NCBI RefSeq assembly: GCF_006829085.1
Contig: NZ_BJTC01000018.1
Coordinates: 26,506 to 90,505 of the forward strand
DNA: 64,000 nucleotides
Direction of reading: 5' to 3'
Source of the DNA: Chryseobacterium sp. ON_d1
GTDB taxonomy: Bacteria; Bacteroidota; Bacteroidia; Flavobacteriales; Weeksellaceae
The notes under the pieces were generated by a model. It did no database searches and was not told the origin of the DNA. It saw nothing but the letters and a program-made list of their open reading frames with translations. Every line of letters starts with the position of its first letter. Position 1 is the stretch's first letter. A program made the translations under genes and the position numbers. This document shows, piece by piece, positions 24,613 through 33,277 of this stretch.

Positions 24613-25191
24613 TTATTTTTTGATTTGTTCTATTAAAAAATCGACCATTTCCATCACTTCTTTTTTGTTCTGGGTCAAGTTATAATGACTCCAAAAACTG
24701 CTGAAAGAAGACAGGATATACCGGGCAATAATCGGAGATGAGCTTTCACTTTTAAGATCACCATTCTGCTGAGCCTGTACGATTGCTTTTTCTAAAATAG
24801 CGTGTAAGGATTTGCCACTTTTCAAGAGGAACTGCCTTACTTCCTGATCTTCCGGAACAATTTCAAAAATGGTCTTTACCGTAAGACAAGCCTTATTATC
24901 AGTTATGGTTTGTTCAACAACATCGCGAATGATATTTTCAAGTGCGCTTATACCTTTATTTTTTGCCTGTAACGCTTGGGAATATTGCTCCTCTTTAAAA
25001 TCAGCATAATTTGACAGGCATTTTAAAAATAAGTCATGCTTATTGCCGTAGGTATCATAAATACTGCTTCTGTTCAGCTTCATTGCATCAACTATATCAT
25101 GCATAGAAGTCGCATGATATCCCTTTTCCCAAAAGAGATTACGGGCTGATTCCAGCTTTTCTGTATAGTCAAATTCTTTATTTCTTGGCAT
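24613..25191 (-). CDS. TetR/AcrR family transcriptional regulator
   Basis: 192 residues from the ATG at 25191 (MPRNKEFDYTEKLESARNLF); an upstream TTG at 25206 lies inside the -7 box and is rejected. The N-terminal helix-turn-helix (GYHATSMHDIVDAMKLNRSS, IYDTYGNKHDLFLKCL) is typical. The C-terminal half is the ligand and dimer domain. Its promoter, TTTG with a 19-base spacer and TATATTTG, is covered by the 20-bp operator, and the -7 box ends only 4 bases before the ATG, which predicts a leaderless or nearly leaderless mRNA. It likely represses itself and the NTF2-like gene. Confidence 0.85.
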   Translation of the reverse strand: MPRNKEFDYTEKLESARNLFWEKGYHATSMHDIVDAMKLNRSSIYDTYGNKHDLFLKCLSNYADFKEEQYSQALQAKNKGISALENIIRDVVEQTITDNKACLTVKTIFEIVPEDQEVRQFLLKSGKSLHAILEKAIVQAQQNGDLKSESSSPIIARYILSSFSSFWSHYNLTQNKKEVMEMVDFLIEQIKK

Positions 25192-25195
25192 ACTG

Positions 25196-25226
25196 CAAAT
25201 ATACAATTTAAACCGATCGTTCCAAA
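25196..25226 (-). promoter_or_regulatory. Promoter of the TetR gene
   Basis: On the minus strand TTTG (25226-25223), 19 bases, and TATATTTG (25203-25196) fit the Bacteroidota consensus exactly. The expected start site falls at the ATG at 25191. Confidence 0.7.
25207..25226. promoter_or_regulatory. Putative TetR operator within its own promoter
   Basis: TTTAAACCGATCGTTCCAAA covers the -33 box and most of the spacer; its centre AACCGATCGTT is nearly palindromic. The twin site is at 24578-24597. Confidence 0.6.
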
Positions 25227-25371
25227 TTAAATATGTTGTTAATGATTTCTTTAATTATTCTTAAGGGGCAGAATCTAATTTTTTAATGGCTTTTTATTAA
25301 AATAATTTTAAAATCGTCATATTTATAAAAATTAACTTAATTATTTCAGCCTGTTTTCATACATTTATTCT

Positions 25372-26172
25372 ATGAATTTTGAAAGAGTAGGACTTGTTTT
25401 ATCAGGAGGCGGTACCAAAGGAATCGCTCACGCAGGCGTAATAAAATTCTTACAGGAAAAAAGCATTGAGGTTGACATCCTTTCCTGCTGCAGCGCAGGA
25501 TCTATTGTAGGATGTCTGCATGCGATAGGAAAAACCCCGGAAGAAATTCTGGAATTTTTCAATTCTGTCTATTTTTTCAACTGGAAACATTTTACGTTTA
25601 ATCAGCCAGGGTTGGTTTCTTCAGTGATTTTCAGAAACTATCTGAAACCTATTTTTCATGAAATGAAACTGGGAGATCTGGACATCGAAGTGAAAATTGT
25701 AGCAACAGAGCTGGTTGCCGGAACCCAGAAAATTTTTGACAAAGATTTTGAGATCGTTGATGCGATCATTGCGTCGTGTTCCATCCCGGGAATAACAACT
25801 CCTTACATCATTGGTGACGAAATGTACTGTGATGGTGGGGTATTGAACAATTTTCCGGCAGATATCATCAGGGATGACTGTGATAAGCTGATTGGGGTAT
25901 TTGTATCTCCACCCAATGAAGCCAAGATCAAAGATCTGAATTCAATCAAAGCAATTGTTTCCCGTTCTTATGACCTTCTTTCCTATAGAATAGAAAGAAT
26001 AAAATTTGATTATTGTGACTGGTTCATTTCTTCACAGAAGCTCGCATCTTATGGAACTTTTGAGCGTAGAAAAGACAGATTGGAAGAGATTTTTAATATC
26101 GGTTACAAAGCAGCCAAAGAGAGTTATGAATCCAGCGGTTTTTTTACAGAACTAAAACAATCCGGAACATAA
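25372..26172 (+). CDS. Patatin-like phospholipase family protein
   Basis: 266 residues. The oxyanion loop GLVLSGGGTKGIAHAGVI and the dyad Asp in DGG (154-156) are present. The nucleophile elbow reads SCCSAGS: Ser41 is flanked by Ala42 and Gly43, but the first Gly of the G-x-S-x-G motif is Cys39. Patatin-like enzymes hydrolyse acyl chains of phospholipids. No signal peptide or membrane helix was seen, so it is probably cytoplasmic or peripheral. Monocistronic with its own terminator. Lipase activity is likely but the altered elbow should be noted. Confidence 0.88.
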   Translation: MNFERVGLVLSGGGTKGIAHAGVIKFLQEKSIEVDILSCCSAGSIVGCLHAIGKTPEEILEFFNSVYFFNWKHFTFNQPGLVSSVIFRNYLKPIFHEMKLGDLDIEVKIVATELVAGTQKIFDKDFEIVDAIIASCSIPGITTPYIIGDEMYCDGGVLNNFPADIIRDDCDKLIGVFVSPPNEAKIKDLNSIKAIVSRSYDLLSYRIERIKFDYCDWFISSQKLASYGTFERRKDRLEEIFNIGYKAAKESYESSGFFTELKQSGT

Positions 26173-26173
26173 A

Positions 26174-26206
26174 AAATCCCGCAGCAATGCAGGATTTCTG
26201 TTTTAT
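26174..26206 (+). terminator. Terminator after the patatin gene
   Basis: AAATCC at 26174-26179 pairs with GGATTT at 26192-26197 (with an inner GC pair), followed by CTGTTTTAT. Confidence 0.6.
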
Positions 26207-26278
26207 AAAAGGTGAATCTGAATAGACAGGCTATATAACTTCCAGCTTCTATCCTCCAGCTTTCAGCCTTTAGGTCTC

Positions 26279-26716
26279 TTAATTTTTAACCACATATCCG
26301 TCCTGACGCACAATTTCACGGTCATTCGCATCATTTACAACCAATGTATAAGGGGCTTTTTTCGGAGAGTCTGTAAGATAATTTCTCCAGATCTGATAGC
26401 TGTGTCCTTCATTATTGAAGTTAATATAGTAGTTTCCTCCTGTACCGTCAGGAATCAGCTCTCCGTCGCTGATGATCATGCTGGGCTTTGAAGTGATCTT
26501 TGCATTGGCATTCCACGACTGGTAAAGGTACTTACCATTCGGCTGTTTGTCGATTCTGACCTTAAACTTTTTGGTTTTAATAATTACCGTTTTGGGTACC
26601 TGCTGGGTTACAGAAGTGGTTATAAAACGATCTGTTTTCAGATTCGGAACTTCTTTGGCAAACGCGAAAGAAAACTGAGCGAAGCACAAGGTTCTTAATA
26701 AAATATGCTTTATCAT
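26279..26716 (-). CDS. Exported protein of unknown function
   Basis: 145 residues with a signal-like start (KHILLRTLCFAQFSFAFA). The mature chain is beta-rich (KFKVRIDKQPNGKYLYQSWN, GGNYYINFNNEGHSYQIW) and ends in REIVRQDGYVVKN. No known family was recognised. The gene stands alone, convergent with the patatin gene. Confidence 0.65.
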   Translation of the reverse strand: MIKHILLRTLCFAQFSFAFAKEVPNLKTDRFITTSVTQQVPKTVIIKTKKFKVRIDKQPNGKYLYQSWNANAKITSKPSMIISDGELIPDGTGGNYYINFNNEGHSYQIWRNYLTDSPKKAPYTLVVNDANDREIVRQDGYVVKN

Positions 26717-27160
26717 ATTGAGTGGTTATTGGTTAACATTTTAGATTCTATCAAATATAAAGCCATTTTTAATTTAGAATATAAATATATAGTGCTGAAA
26801 ATTAGATTTTTACAACTGCCGGATGCGTATTTTTAGAAAATAATAATACTGATTTTCAATTTGTTATTGTTGTATTGGTAAAATATTGTCAGTTTCTAAA
26901 ACAACGGATTACTTTTCTTATGTACATTTGTACCATCAAAGGATCTCGTTCCTTTATTATCAAAATGAAACTAATTAACTTTAAGTTTTTTCTATTAAAA
27001 GTATCAGAAATCATCTTCACGATTTTTAATACATCTCCTCCTGTAATTTCTTAATTTTTTTCGAAAGAATTATCACATAATTCGTACTCTGTTTTTTCGT
27101 ATTCTGAAGAATCAGAGCACAATCCCTGTTTTAAAATTTAATTAAAAAACAAAACAAACT
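26717..27160 (+). promoter_or_regulatory. Structured leader region of the SPFH-repeat gene, with a small reading frame
   Basis: This 444-base gap holds a -7 box (TACATTTG, 26923-26930), a small hairpin (AAAGGA / TCCTTT near 26939-26956), a 29-codon reading frame at 26965-27054 and two further hairpins: GAATTAT / ATAATTC at 27067-27083, and one closed by CTCTG / CAGAG at 27087-27117. Together they resemble a regulatory mRNA leader for the gene at 27161. No matching -33 box was found. Confidence 0.4.
26965..27054 (+). CDS. Possible 29-residue leader peptide upstream of the SPFH gene
   Basis: The ATG follows a -7 box by 34 bases. The product is hydrophobic and Phe/Ile-rich (MKLINFKFFLLKVSEIIFTI) and ends in NTSPPVIS. 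A Pro-Pro pair just before the end of a short hydrophobic chain could stall ribosomes. Chance cannot be excluded in AT-rich DNA. Confidence 0.3.
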   Translation: MKLINFKFFLLKVSEIIFTIFNTSPPVIS

Positions 27161-29104
27161 ATGGAATTAGGTTTTCATGGCTGGATGATTCCGGCCGTAA
27201 TGGCGCTTTTATGCGTACTTTTTTACAAATTCATTTTGAGAATTTTCTTTGGGTTAATCATTGTTCCTCAGGACAAAATCGGTTTGGTGACCAAGAAATT
27301 CGTACTGGTCGGTAAGCAGGAACTTCCGGAAGGTAGAATCATTGCAACTAATGGAGAAGCAGGCTTTCAGGCACAGACATTAGCACCCGGCGTTTATTTC
27401 GGAAAATGGATATGGCAATATTCTATTGATTTTCAGTCTTTCACCGTGATTCCGACCGGAAAAATAGGTCTTTTATTGGCAAAAGACGGTATAGAGCTGG
27501 AAACCGGAAGGATTTTAGGCAGAAAAGTAGATTGTGATTCTTTTCAGGATGCTGAAGCTTTTTTAAAAAAAGGGGGAAGAAAAGGCCGCCAGACTGCAAT
27601 TATAGCACCGGGATCTTACAGAATCAATACATTATTGTTTGAGATAGAACTGACGGATATGACTCAGATACCTGATAATGCAGTGGGAATCATCACAACA
27701 ATGGAAGGAAGTCCTTTGGAAGAAGGTCAGATTGCGGGTAAAATTATCAATGATCATAATAAGTTTCAGGATGTTGATACTTTTTTGAATAACGGTGGGT
27801 ATAAAGGTCTTCAGGAGCAGGTAATTCTTGCAGGATCATACTTTCTGAATCCCTGGTTTACAAAAGTCGAAATGGTGAAAATGACAGAGATTCCGATTGG
27901 CCATGTTGGAGTAATTATCAGCTATGTAGGAGAAGAAGGAAAAGATTTAAGCGGAGTTGATTTTAAACATGGAAATATTGTAGAGAAGGGGCATAAGGGA
28001 GTTTGGGCAGAACCTATTGGTCCAGGAAAATATCCAATTAATCCTTACATTATGAAAGTTGAGCTTGTTCCTACCACCAATCTGGTATTGAACTGGGCTT
28101 ATGAAAGAAGTGAATCTCATCAGCTTGATAAAAATCTTTCAACGATTACAGTACGAAGTAAAGATGGTTTCCCTTTCAATCTGGATGTTTCTCAGATCAT
28201 TCATATTCCCACTTATGAAGCTCCGAAAGTGATTGCCCGTTTTGGAAATATGATCAATCTTGTAAGCCAGGTTTTGGAACCTACTATTGGTAACTATTTC
28301 AGAAACTCGGCACAAGACAGTGATGTAATTGCATTTTTGGGAACCCGAAAAGAAAGACAGCAATCAGCAAAAGATCACATCAGCAGTGTTTTGGAACAAT
28401 ACAACGTCAATGCTGTTGATACTTTAATAGGAGCCATTGTTCCACCGGAAAGCCTGATGAAAACTTTAACAGACAGAAAACTGGCGGAAGAACAGAAAAT
28501 TACTTATGAAACCGAAATGCTGGCTCAGGAAACCCGTCAGGCTTTGGAAAAGGAGACGGCGGTAGCTGATATGCAAAAGGAAATCGTAAAAGCAGATCAA
28601 GGGGTAGTGATTGCGGAAAGAATTGCTGATGCATCCGTTAAAAAAGCAACAGGAGATGCCAATTCTGTAAGATTGCAGGCTAATGCGGAAGGAGACAGAC
28701 TGAAACTTCTGGCAACAGGTGAAGCAGAAAAAACGAGACTTTTGGCAAAAGCTGAAGCCGAAAAAATAGAATTGCTGGCAAAAGCAAGTGCTGAACAGAT
28801 TTCATTAACAGGTAATGCTGAAGCAGAAAAGATATTGGCCATCGGTAAGTCTAATGCTGAAGCTTACAAATTATCTGTAGAAGCAATGGGTGGAAATAAC
28901 TTTACCCAATTGAAAATTATGGAAAATATAGCCAGCCAGAATGTAAGAATAATGCCTGAAGTATTAATAGGAGGTAACGGAGATTCAGCGAATGGAGGCA
29001 TAAGCGGACTTTTGGGACTTCAGCTTTTGGAACAGATTCAGAGGAAAAGTGTAGAAACGGAAGATGACATTGACGCAAAAACGGATAGTAATCCCAAGCC
29101 TTAA
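27161..29104 (+). CDS. Flotillin-like SPFH protein with four N-terminal vault-like repeats
   Basis: 647 residues. One N-terminal membrane helix (about 8-34) is followed by four tandem beta-rich repeats at about 33-96, 97-169, 170-243 and 244-305. Each runs from IP..(K/V)G(L/I/V) through an EG or GG turn to an (A/G)PG.Y.(I)N-like strand, for example IIAPGSYRIN and EPIGPGKYPIN. The SPFH/band 7 domain spans about 306-450 (ITVRSKDGFPFNLDVSQIIH). A long Ala/Glu/Lys-rich helix covers about 465-590. Known: flotillins scaffold membrane microdomains through SPFH domains and coiled coils. The order repeats, SPFH-like, long helix also matches the layout of eukaryotic major vault protein. The C-terminus is acidic. 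It has a long structured leader and a strong terminator. Confidence 0.88.
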   Translation: MELGFHGWMIPAVMALLCVLFYKFILRIFFGLIIVPQDKIGLVTKKFVLVGKQELPEGRIIATNGEAGFQAQTLAPGVYFGKWIWQYSIDFQSFTVIPTGKIGLLLAKDGIELETGRILGRKVDCDSFQDAEAFLKKGGRKGRQTAIIAPGSYRINTLLFEIELTDMTQIPDNAVGIITTMEGSPLEEGQIAGKIINDHNKFQDVDTFLNNGGYKGLQEQVILAGSYFLNPWFTKVEMVKMTEIPIGHVGVIISYVGEEGKDLSGVDFKHGNIVEKGHKGVWAEPIGPGKYPINPYIMKVELVPTTNLVLNWAYERSESHQLDKNLSTITVRSKDGFPFNLDVSQIIHIPTYEAPKVIARFGNMINLVSQVLEPTIGNYFRNSAQDSDVIAFLGTRKERQQSAKDHISSVLEQYNVNAVDTLIGAIVPPESLMKTLTDRKLAEEQKITYETEMLAQETRQALEKETAVADMQKEIVKADQGVVIAERIADASVKKATGDANSVRLQANAEGDRLKLLATGEAEKTRLLAKAEAEKIELLAKASAEQISLTGNAEAEKILAIGKSNAEAYKLSVEAMGGNNFTQLKIMENIASQNVRIMPEVLIGGNGDSANGGISGLLGLQLLEQIQRKSVETEDDIDAKTDSNPKP

Positions 29105-29133
29105 GGTGAAATAATCCCAAGTCAATTTTTAAT

Positions 29134-29181
29134 AATAAAATAAAGGCTTTCATTTTTAAAAGTGAAAGCCTTTATTTTATT
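29134..29181. terminator. Strong terminator after the SPFH gene
   Basis: A 19-base stem (AATAAAATAAAGGCTTTCA and its complement) with a 10-base loop; the descending arm ends TTTATTTTATT. Confidence 0.8.
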
Positions 29182-29303
29182 AAGAAATTCTTTTTTTGCA
29201 ATTATCAAACTGGATTTGCGTAGTGTGCATCCCAATGGAACTGAATATAAGATAAAGTTCCTAGTAATAATTTGTTTTGGTTAAAAATAGATTATGAAAA
29301 AAA

Positions 29304-29795
29304 TTATTTAAATATTTCTTTGAACTCATCAATATAAGATAGCTTTTCATAGCCCAAATACTTGAAATTTCTTTGGATGTGATTTTTTACCTTAAAATAA
29401 TTTTTATGGTAGAATTGTGATATTTTTAAAACTTTCGTTCCTGCTTTGTATAAATAAAGATATTCATAGGTTCCTCCTTTGCCTGTCAAATGGCTATATT
29501 TCCAACCCTCTATTTCAGAAATTTTATGAGTTTTAGTTAGAAGTCCGAAAAATTTTTTTACAAAAATATCATTTTGGTTTATTGTTATACTGATACATTT
29601 AGTTCTTAGTTCTCCAAAAAAAAGTAATACAAACGAAAAGATAAGTATAGTCGGTATAAATATTCTTGGAAATAAAGGTGTACTAAAATTTTTTGTAATA
29701 AAAATTTCAGGAATAATTAAGATAATGAGATATAAAATAAGAATTAAGAGTAATGGTATTAACAATGCTTTAAAAGTAAATTTTGTCTTCATCAT
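29304..29795 (-). CDS. Membrane protein with PH-like C-terminal domain, unknown function
   Basis: 163 residues. Two adjacent membrane helices (about 10-29 and 43-62) are followed by a beta-rich region of about 65-140 (CISITINQNDIFVKKFFGLL, YEYLYLYKAGTKVLKISQF) that resembles bacterial PH-like domains (YdbT/YcxB type). Its ATG overlaps the stop codon of the ABC ATPase gene by one base, so it is translated in coupling with it and may be a partner of that transporter. Confidence 0.65.
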   Translation of the reverse strand: MMKTKFTFKALLIPLLLILILYLIILIIPEIFITKNFSTPLFPRIFIPTILIFSFVLLFFGELRTKCISITINQNDIFVKKFFGLLTKTHKISEIEGWKYSHLTGKGGTYEYLYLYKAGTKVLKISQFYHKNYFKVKNHIQRNFKYLGYEKLSYIDEFKEIFK

Positions 29796-30514
29796 TAATC
29801 TTCAAGCCTAACCTCAAAACTCTGCGTATAACTCGCAAACGCATCTTCCAGGCTTTCAAATTTACCTTTGAACTCATCAATAGGACAGTCCTGAAGAATA
29901 TTTCCTTTATGAATAAGAATTACCCTGGAGCAAAGCGCTTCCACTTCCTGCATGATGTGAGTGGATAACAAAACAGTCTTTTGTTGTCCGATTTCTTTTA
30001 CTACATTACGGATTTCGATGATCTGATTAGGATCCAGACCATTCGTAGGTTCATCTAAAATCAGTAAGTCCGGTTGATGAATAATAGCCTGTGCCAGCCC
30101 TATTCGCTGTTTATATCCTTTTGACAGCTGTCCGATCTTCTTAGATTTTTCAGGGGTAATTCCTACCAGTTCAATGACCTCATCAACTCTGGAATCAGGG
30201 ATCTTATGGATATTGGCAACAAACTGAAGGTATTCTTTTACGTACATTTCCAGATAAAGCGGATTGTTTTCAGGAAGAAAGCCTATTTTCTTTTTGCTTT
30301 CAATCTCATGATCGGAAATATTTAAGCCGTTAAAAATGATTTCTCCCTGGTCAATTTTCAGTGCACCGACAATAGATTTCATCAGGGTAGATTTTCCGGC
30401 ACCGTTCGGGCCGAGAAGACCAATGATTTCGTTTTTATCAATAGAAATGTTGATGTTGTCAAGGGCAGTCTGTTCACCAAATTTTTTGGTTAAATTGATT
30501 ATCTGAAGCGGCAT
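29795..30514 (-). CDS. ABC transporter ATP-binding protein, GldA-like
   Basis: 239 residues from the ATG at 30514 (MPLQIINLTKKFGEQTALDN); upstream in-frame codons would add an unrelated extension. Walker A GPNGAGKST, signature LSKGYKQR, Walker B LLILDEPTNGLDP and the H-loop STH are all present. It belongs to the ABC-2 type exporter ATPases and resembles GldA of flavobacterial gliding systems, but it is shorter than GldA of Flavobacterium johnsoniae, and no GldF/GldG permease gene is adjacent. The next gene encodes a two-helix membrane protein. A -7-like box (TATTTTTG) lies upstream within the preceding terminator. Confidence 0.85.
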   Translation of the reverse strand: MPLQIINLTKKFGEQTALDNINISIDKNEIIGLLGPNGAGKSTLMKSIVGALKIDQGEIIFNGLNISDHEIESKKKIGFLPENNPLYLEMYVKEYLQFVANIHKIPDSRVDEVIELVGITPEKSKKIGQLSKGYKQRIGLAQAIIHQPDLLILDEPTNGLDPNQIIEIRNVVKEIGQQKTVLLSTHIMQEVEALCSRVILIHKGNILQDCPIDEFKGKFESLEDAFASYTQSFEVRLED

Positions 30515-30540
30515 ATGTTTAATGTCTTTGTGCAAAAATA

Positions 30541-30572
30541 AAATAAAAAAACTCATTCGTTGGAATGAGTTT
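30541..30572 (-). terminator. Terminator between the exported-protein and ABC genes
   Basis: On the minus strand AAACTCATTC, a four-base loop and GAATGAGTTT are followed by a long T-run. Confidence 0.75.
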
Positions 30573-30593
30573 CGCAATATTTATAAAATATCA

Positions 30594-31151
30594 TTATTTT
30601 TTTGATTTTTTCTTGGCTCCCCCTGTTGCAGGTGCTGCACTAGAGGCTGTATTTGCCGTTCCTTTAGCGGGAGTAATAATAGTGGCAGGTTTATCATATA
30701 AAGCATATTTTCCATTGGTTCTGCCAAAAATTTTCTCCACCTGTTTTTGTGTTAAAAACTGTGACTTTCCAATATATTTTCTGTTTTTGTTGATCACCTG
30801 AATAAACTGTACCGTCTGCTGACCGTAGTTCTTTTCGTAATGAAGCTCGATGATATCATTAGGAAGTTCCAGTACAATATTCTCATCAGGAACAGAGATA
30901 AATCCATCCATGATCAGCTTAAACAATCCGGCAACATCTCCATTAATATTCTGGAAAGAAAATGACCGGATCGTATTCAGGTTACTGGTATTCAGATCCT
31001 GGTAATTGACAGTAAATTTATCTTCCTTTTTATACAGACCAACGGAATTATCTTTACCAATTTCCACCAAACTTTCACTTTTCAACACTTTAATCTGGGA
31101 GAAAACTGAAATACCGAACATACATGTAATAAGTAGAATTATTTTTCTCAT
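30594..31151 (-). CDS. Exported protein of unknown function with Ala/Thr/Lys tail
   Basis: 185 residues with a signal peptide (MRKIILLITCMFGISVFSQ). The mature part is beta-rich (SVGLYKKEDKFTVNYQDLN). The last 35 residues are low-complexity, Ala/Thr/Pro-rich and end in GGAKKKSKK. No family was recognised. A promoter-like pair lies upstream at 31187-31217 and a terminator follows. Confidence 0.7.
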   Translation of the reverse strand: MRKIILLITCMFGISVFSQIKVLKSESLVEIGKDNSVGLYKKEDKFTVNYQDLNTSNLNTIRSFSFQNINGDVAGLFKLIMDGFISVPDENIVLELPNDIIELHYEKNYGQQTVQFIQVINKNRKYIGKSQFLTQKQVEKIFGRTNGKYALYDKPATIITPAKGTANTASSAAPATGGAKKKSKK

Positions 31152-31527
31152 GGAGTGAATTTTAATGTTTTATAAATTGGTGCACATAAACTTACTAATA
31201 AAAAAGCTAAAACGCAATTTTATTCGTTCAAGCAAAAGTAACATTTTTTTTTAATATTCATATGGAATGATCTGTTGCTGCTATAGATTGTATTGTTTGT
31301 TTAATGGGTTGTTAATCATTGGATTATTTATTTTTTTTAAACAGCTGCTCTTTTCAGATTCACACAAATGTACAGTATTGATTTAATGTAATGTATTGAA
31401 AAACAGATTGAAAATTAATCAAATAAAGTTGAATTAAAAATTAATTTAAAATAAATGTTAAAAATAAGGTTTTCCCAATCAAAATGCAGAAAACAGCTAT
31501 GCATTCCATGCTAAATTCTTTATGAGC
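31152..31527. other. Intergenic region between two minus-strand genes
   Basis: 376 bases, very AT-rich. On the minus strand TAAGTTTA (31194-31187) lies 20 bases after a TTG (31217-31215), a near-consensus promoter for the gene at 30594-31151. Nothing else was recognised. Confidence 0.4.
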
Positions 31528-32223
31528 TTACAACAGTTTGTTTTTGGAAATAGAAGCTATGCACGCATCATACTCCTGCTTATAACTTCTTCCCACAGGA
31601 ATATAATGACTGCTGACAAGAACTTCATGATTATTGAAGCCTGTGATAAAGGCCGAATTGATGATAAAAGACCTGTGTATTCTTACAAAGCCTTTACCGG
31701 ATACTATTTTTTCCAGATCGGTAATTTTACTTTTTGAAACAAAACTTTCTTTGGTAGCCAGTACCGCTTTGATGTCATTTCCCTGGCTCTCAAAATATAC
31801 GATCTCGGAAAGGGAAAGTTTCCGATGGATGCCTTCTGTTTTGATCAGGATAAAGTCTTCTTTGTGGGGAGATGTATTTCTCAGTATCCTTTCCACAGCT
31901 TTGAAAAAGCGTTCGAAAGTAATTGGTTTCAGGAGATAATCTACCGCTTCCAGTTCAAAGCCTTCGAGAGCAAAATCGCGGTAAGCTGTAGTAAAAATAG
32001 TTCCCGGTTTATGAGGTAATGATTTTAAAAAATCAATTCCGTTCAGATGGGGCATTTGGATATCCAGAAACATCAGGTCGATGGTCTGTTTTTGTAATAA
32101 TTTATAAGCCTGCATGGCATTTTGAGCTGTTCCGAGCAGCTTCAGGTCATGAATTTTTGAAATATGGTTTTGTAGTAATGACGCAGCCAAAGGTTCGTCC
32201 TCTACAATGATGCAGTTAATCAT
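31528..32223 (-). CDS. LytTR-family response regulator
   Basis: 231 residues. The receiver domain has acidic residues E8-D9 and phospho-acceptor Asp54 in FLDIQMP, then Thr in FTTAY and the conserved YLLKPI lysine. The C-terminal LytTR DNA-binding domain runs from about 130 (IHRKLSLSEIVYFESQGNDI to RIHRSFIINSAFI). Its start overlaps the kinase gene by 8 bases, so the two are coupled. Targets are not evident. Confidence 0.93.
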   Translation of the reverse strand: MINCIIVEDEPLAASLLQNHISKIHDLKLLGTAQNAMQAYKLLQKQTIDLMFLDIQMPHLNGIDFLKSLPHKPGTIFTTAYRDFALEGFELEAVDYLLKPITFERFFKAVERILRNTSPHKEDFILIKTEGIHRKLSLSEIVYFESQGNDIKAVLATKESFVSKSKITDLEKIVSGKGFVRIHRSFIINSAFITGFNNHEVLVSSHYIPVGRSYKQEYDACIASISKNKLL

Positions 32224-33277
32224 AATGAGCAGGCGTTGTTATTTCAACTTTAAAAATATTGTTTTTATTTGAAACCCGGAAGGTGAAATTGCCCTGATAA
32301 TGATATTGTAATTGCCTTTCTATATTTTGCAGTCCGATTCCTTTTTCATGATCTTTCAGATGATCTGTGAATGTATTTTCAATGGAAAAAACAGAATACT
32401 GCTGATCTGTTTTCAGGTTAATTTTTATTTCTGTTGTTTCCGGATTTTTTCCGGCACCATGTTTAAAGGTATTCTCAACCAAAGTAAGATAAAGCAGGGG
32501 AGGAATAGTATTTGTTGAGGGTAAAGCAATATGCATTGTAATTTTTAATCTTTCATCAGGATACCTTAGTTTTTCCAGGGCAATATAATGCTTGATAATA
32601 TCCATTTCATCGGAAATTCGGACCCACTTCTTCTGTCCATTGTATAAAATATAATCCAGCATATCCGAAAGCTGGCTGATGGATTGGGAAGTTTTATCAG
32701 AATGGCTTATTGACAGCGAATAAATATTATTCAGGGTATTAAACAGGAAATGTGGATTGAGCTGGGATTTGAGGGATTGGAGTTCCAGCTCTGTTTTTTC
32801 CTTCTGCAGCTGGACAGTATGTTCTTTTTCGTCCTTATACCGTATAATAAACATAACCGAGATAAAGATAAATGCTCCGCTGATAATAGGAAAGGTATAG
32901 TGAAGAAGAAGGTAAGGAATATCTGTAAAAATATCGAGTAAGCTGTCTTTGTCTTCACTGGTGAACAGGGGTTCAGCTATATAGACAATAAAAAAACGGT
33001 TGATGACAGAAATTGTATAAAGGCATAAAATAAGATAGACTGAAAATTCAAGATACTTTTTCCTGTCAAAAAAACAGCGAATCAAAAAAAAATAAATGAA
33101 GTTGGCACCCACAATCTGGAAAATCCAGTGGCAAAAATTATAAATGATCATCTCTTTGGAAATTTCACCATCATATTCACCATATATTCTTACCGTTCCG
33201 AATACAAAAAGAGCCGTCCAGAAGAGCAGCTGGAAAGAGAGTGTTTGTCTGGTCTGATTTTCTGATTTGATTTTCAT
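32216..33277 (-). CDS. LytS-type sensor histidine kinase
   Basis: 353 residues from the ATG at 33277 (MKIKSENQTRQTLSFQLLFW); a TTG 17 codons upstream is unlikely. The N-terminal half has four membrane helices without a periplasmic sensor domain. The kinase core belongs to the His_kinase family with LKSQLNPHFLFNTLNNIYSL (phospho-acceptor His) and the ATP-binding segment YLTLVENTFKHG followed by GIGLQNIERQL. It phosphorylates the coupled LytTR regulator. The stimulus, probably sensed in the membrane, is unknown. Confidence 0.92.
   Translation of the reverse strand: MKIKSENQTRQTLSFQLLFWTALFVFGTVRIYGEYDGEISKEMIIYNFCHWIFQIVGANFIYFFLIRCFFDRKKYLEFSVYLILCLYTISVINRFFIVYIAEPLFTSEDKDSLLDIFTDIPYLLLHYTFPIISGAFIFISVMFIIRYKDEKEHTVQLQKEKTELELQSLKSQLNPHFLFNTLNNIYSLSISHSDKTSQSISQLSDMLDYILYNGQKKWVRISDEMDIIKHYIALEKLRYPDERLKITMHIALPSTNTIPPLLYLTLVENTFKHGAGKNPETTEIKINLKTDQQYSVFSIENTFTDHLKDHEKGIGLQNIERQLQYHYQGNFTFRVSNKNNIFKVEITTPAHYD

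Noticed and set aside
29795..30514. Assignment of the ABC ATPase as GldA of the gliding machinery.
   Set aside because: Resemblance is clear, but the protein is shorter than the Flavobacterium johnsoniae GldA and no gldF/gldG genes are adjacent, so no symbol was given.
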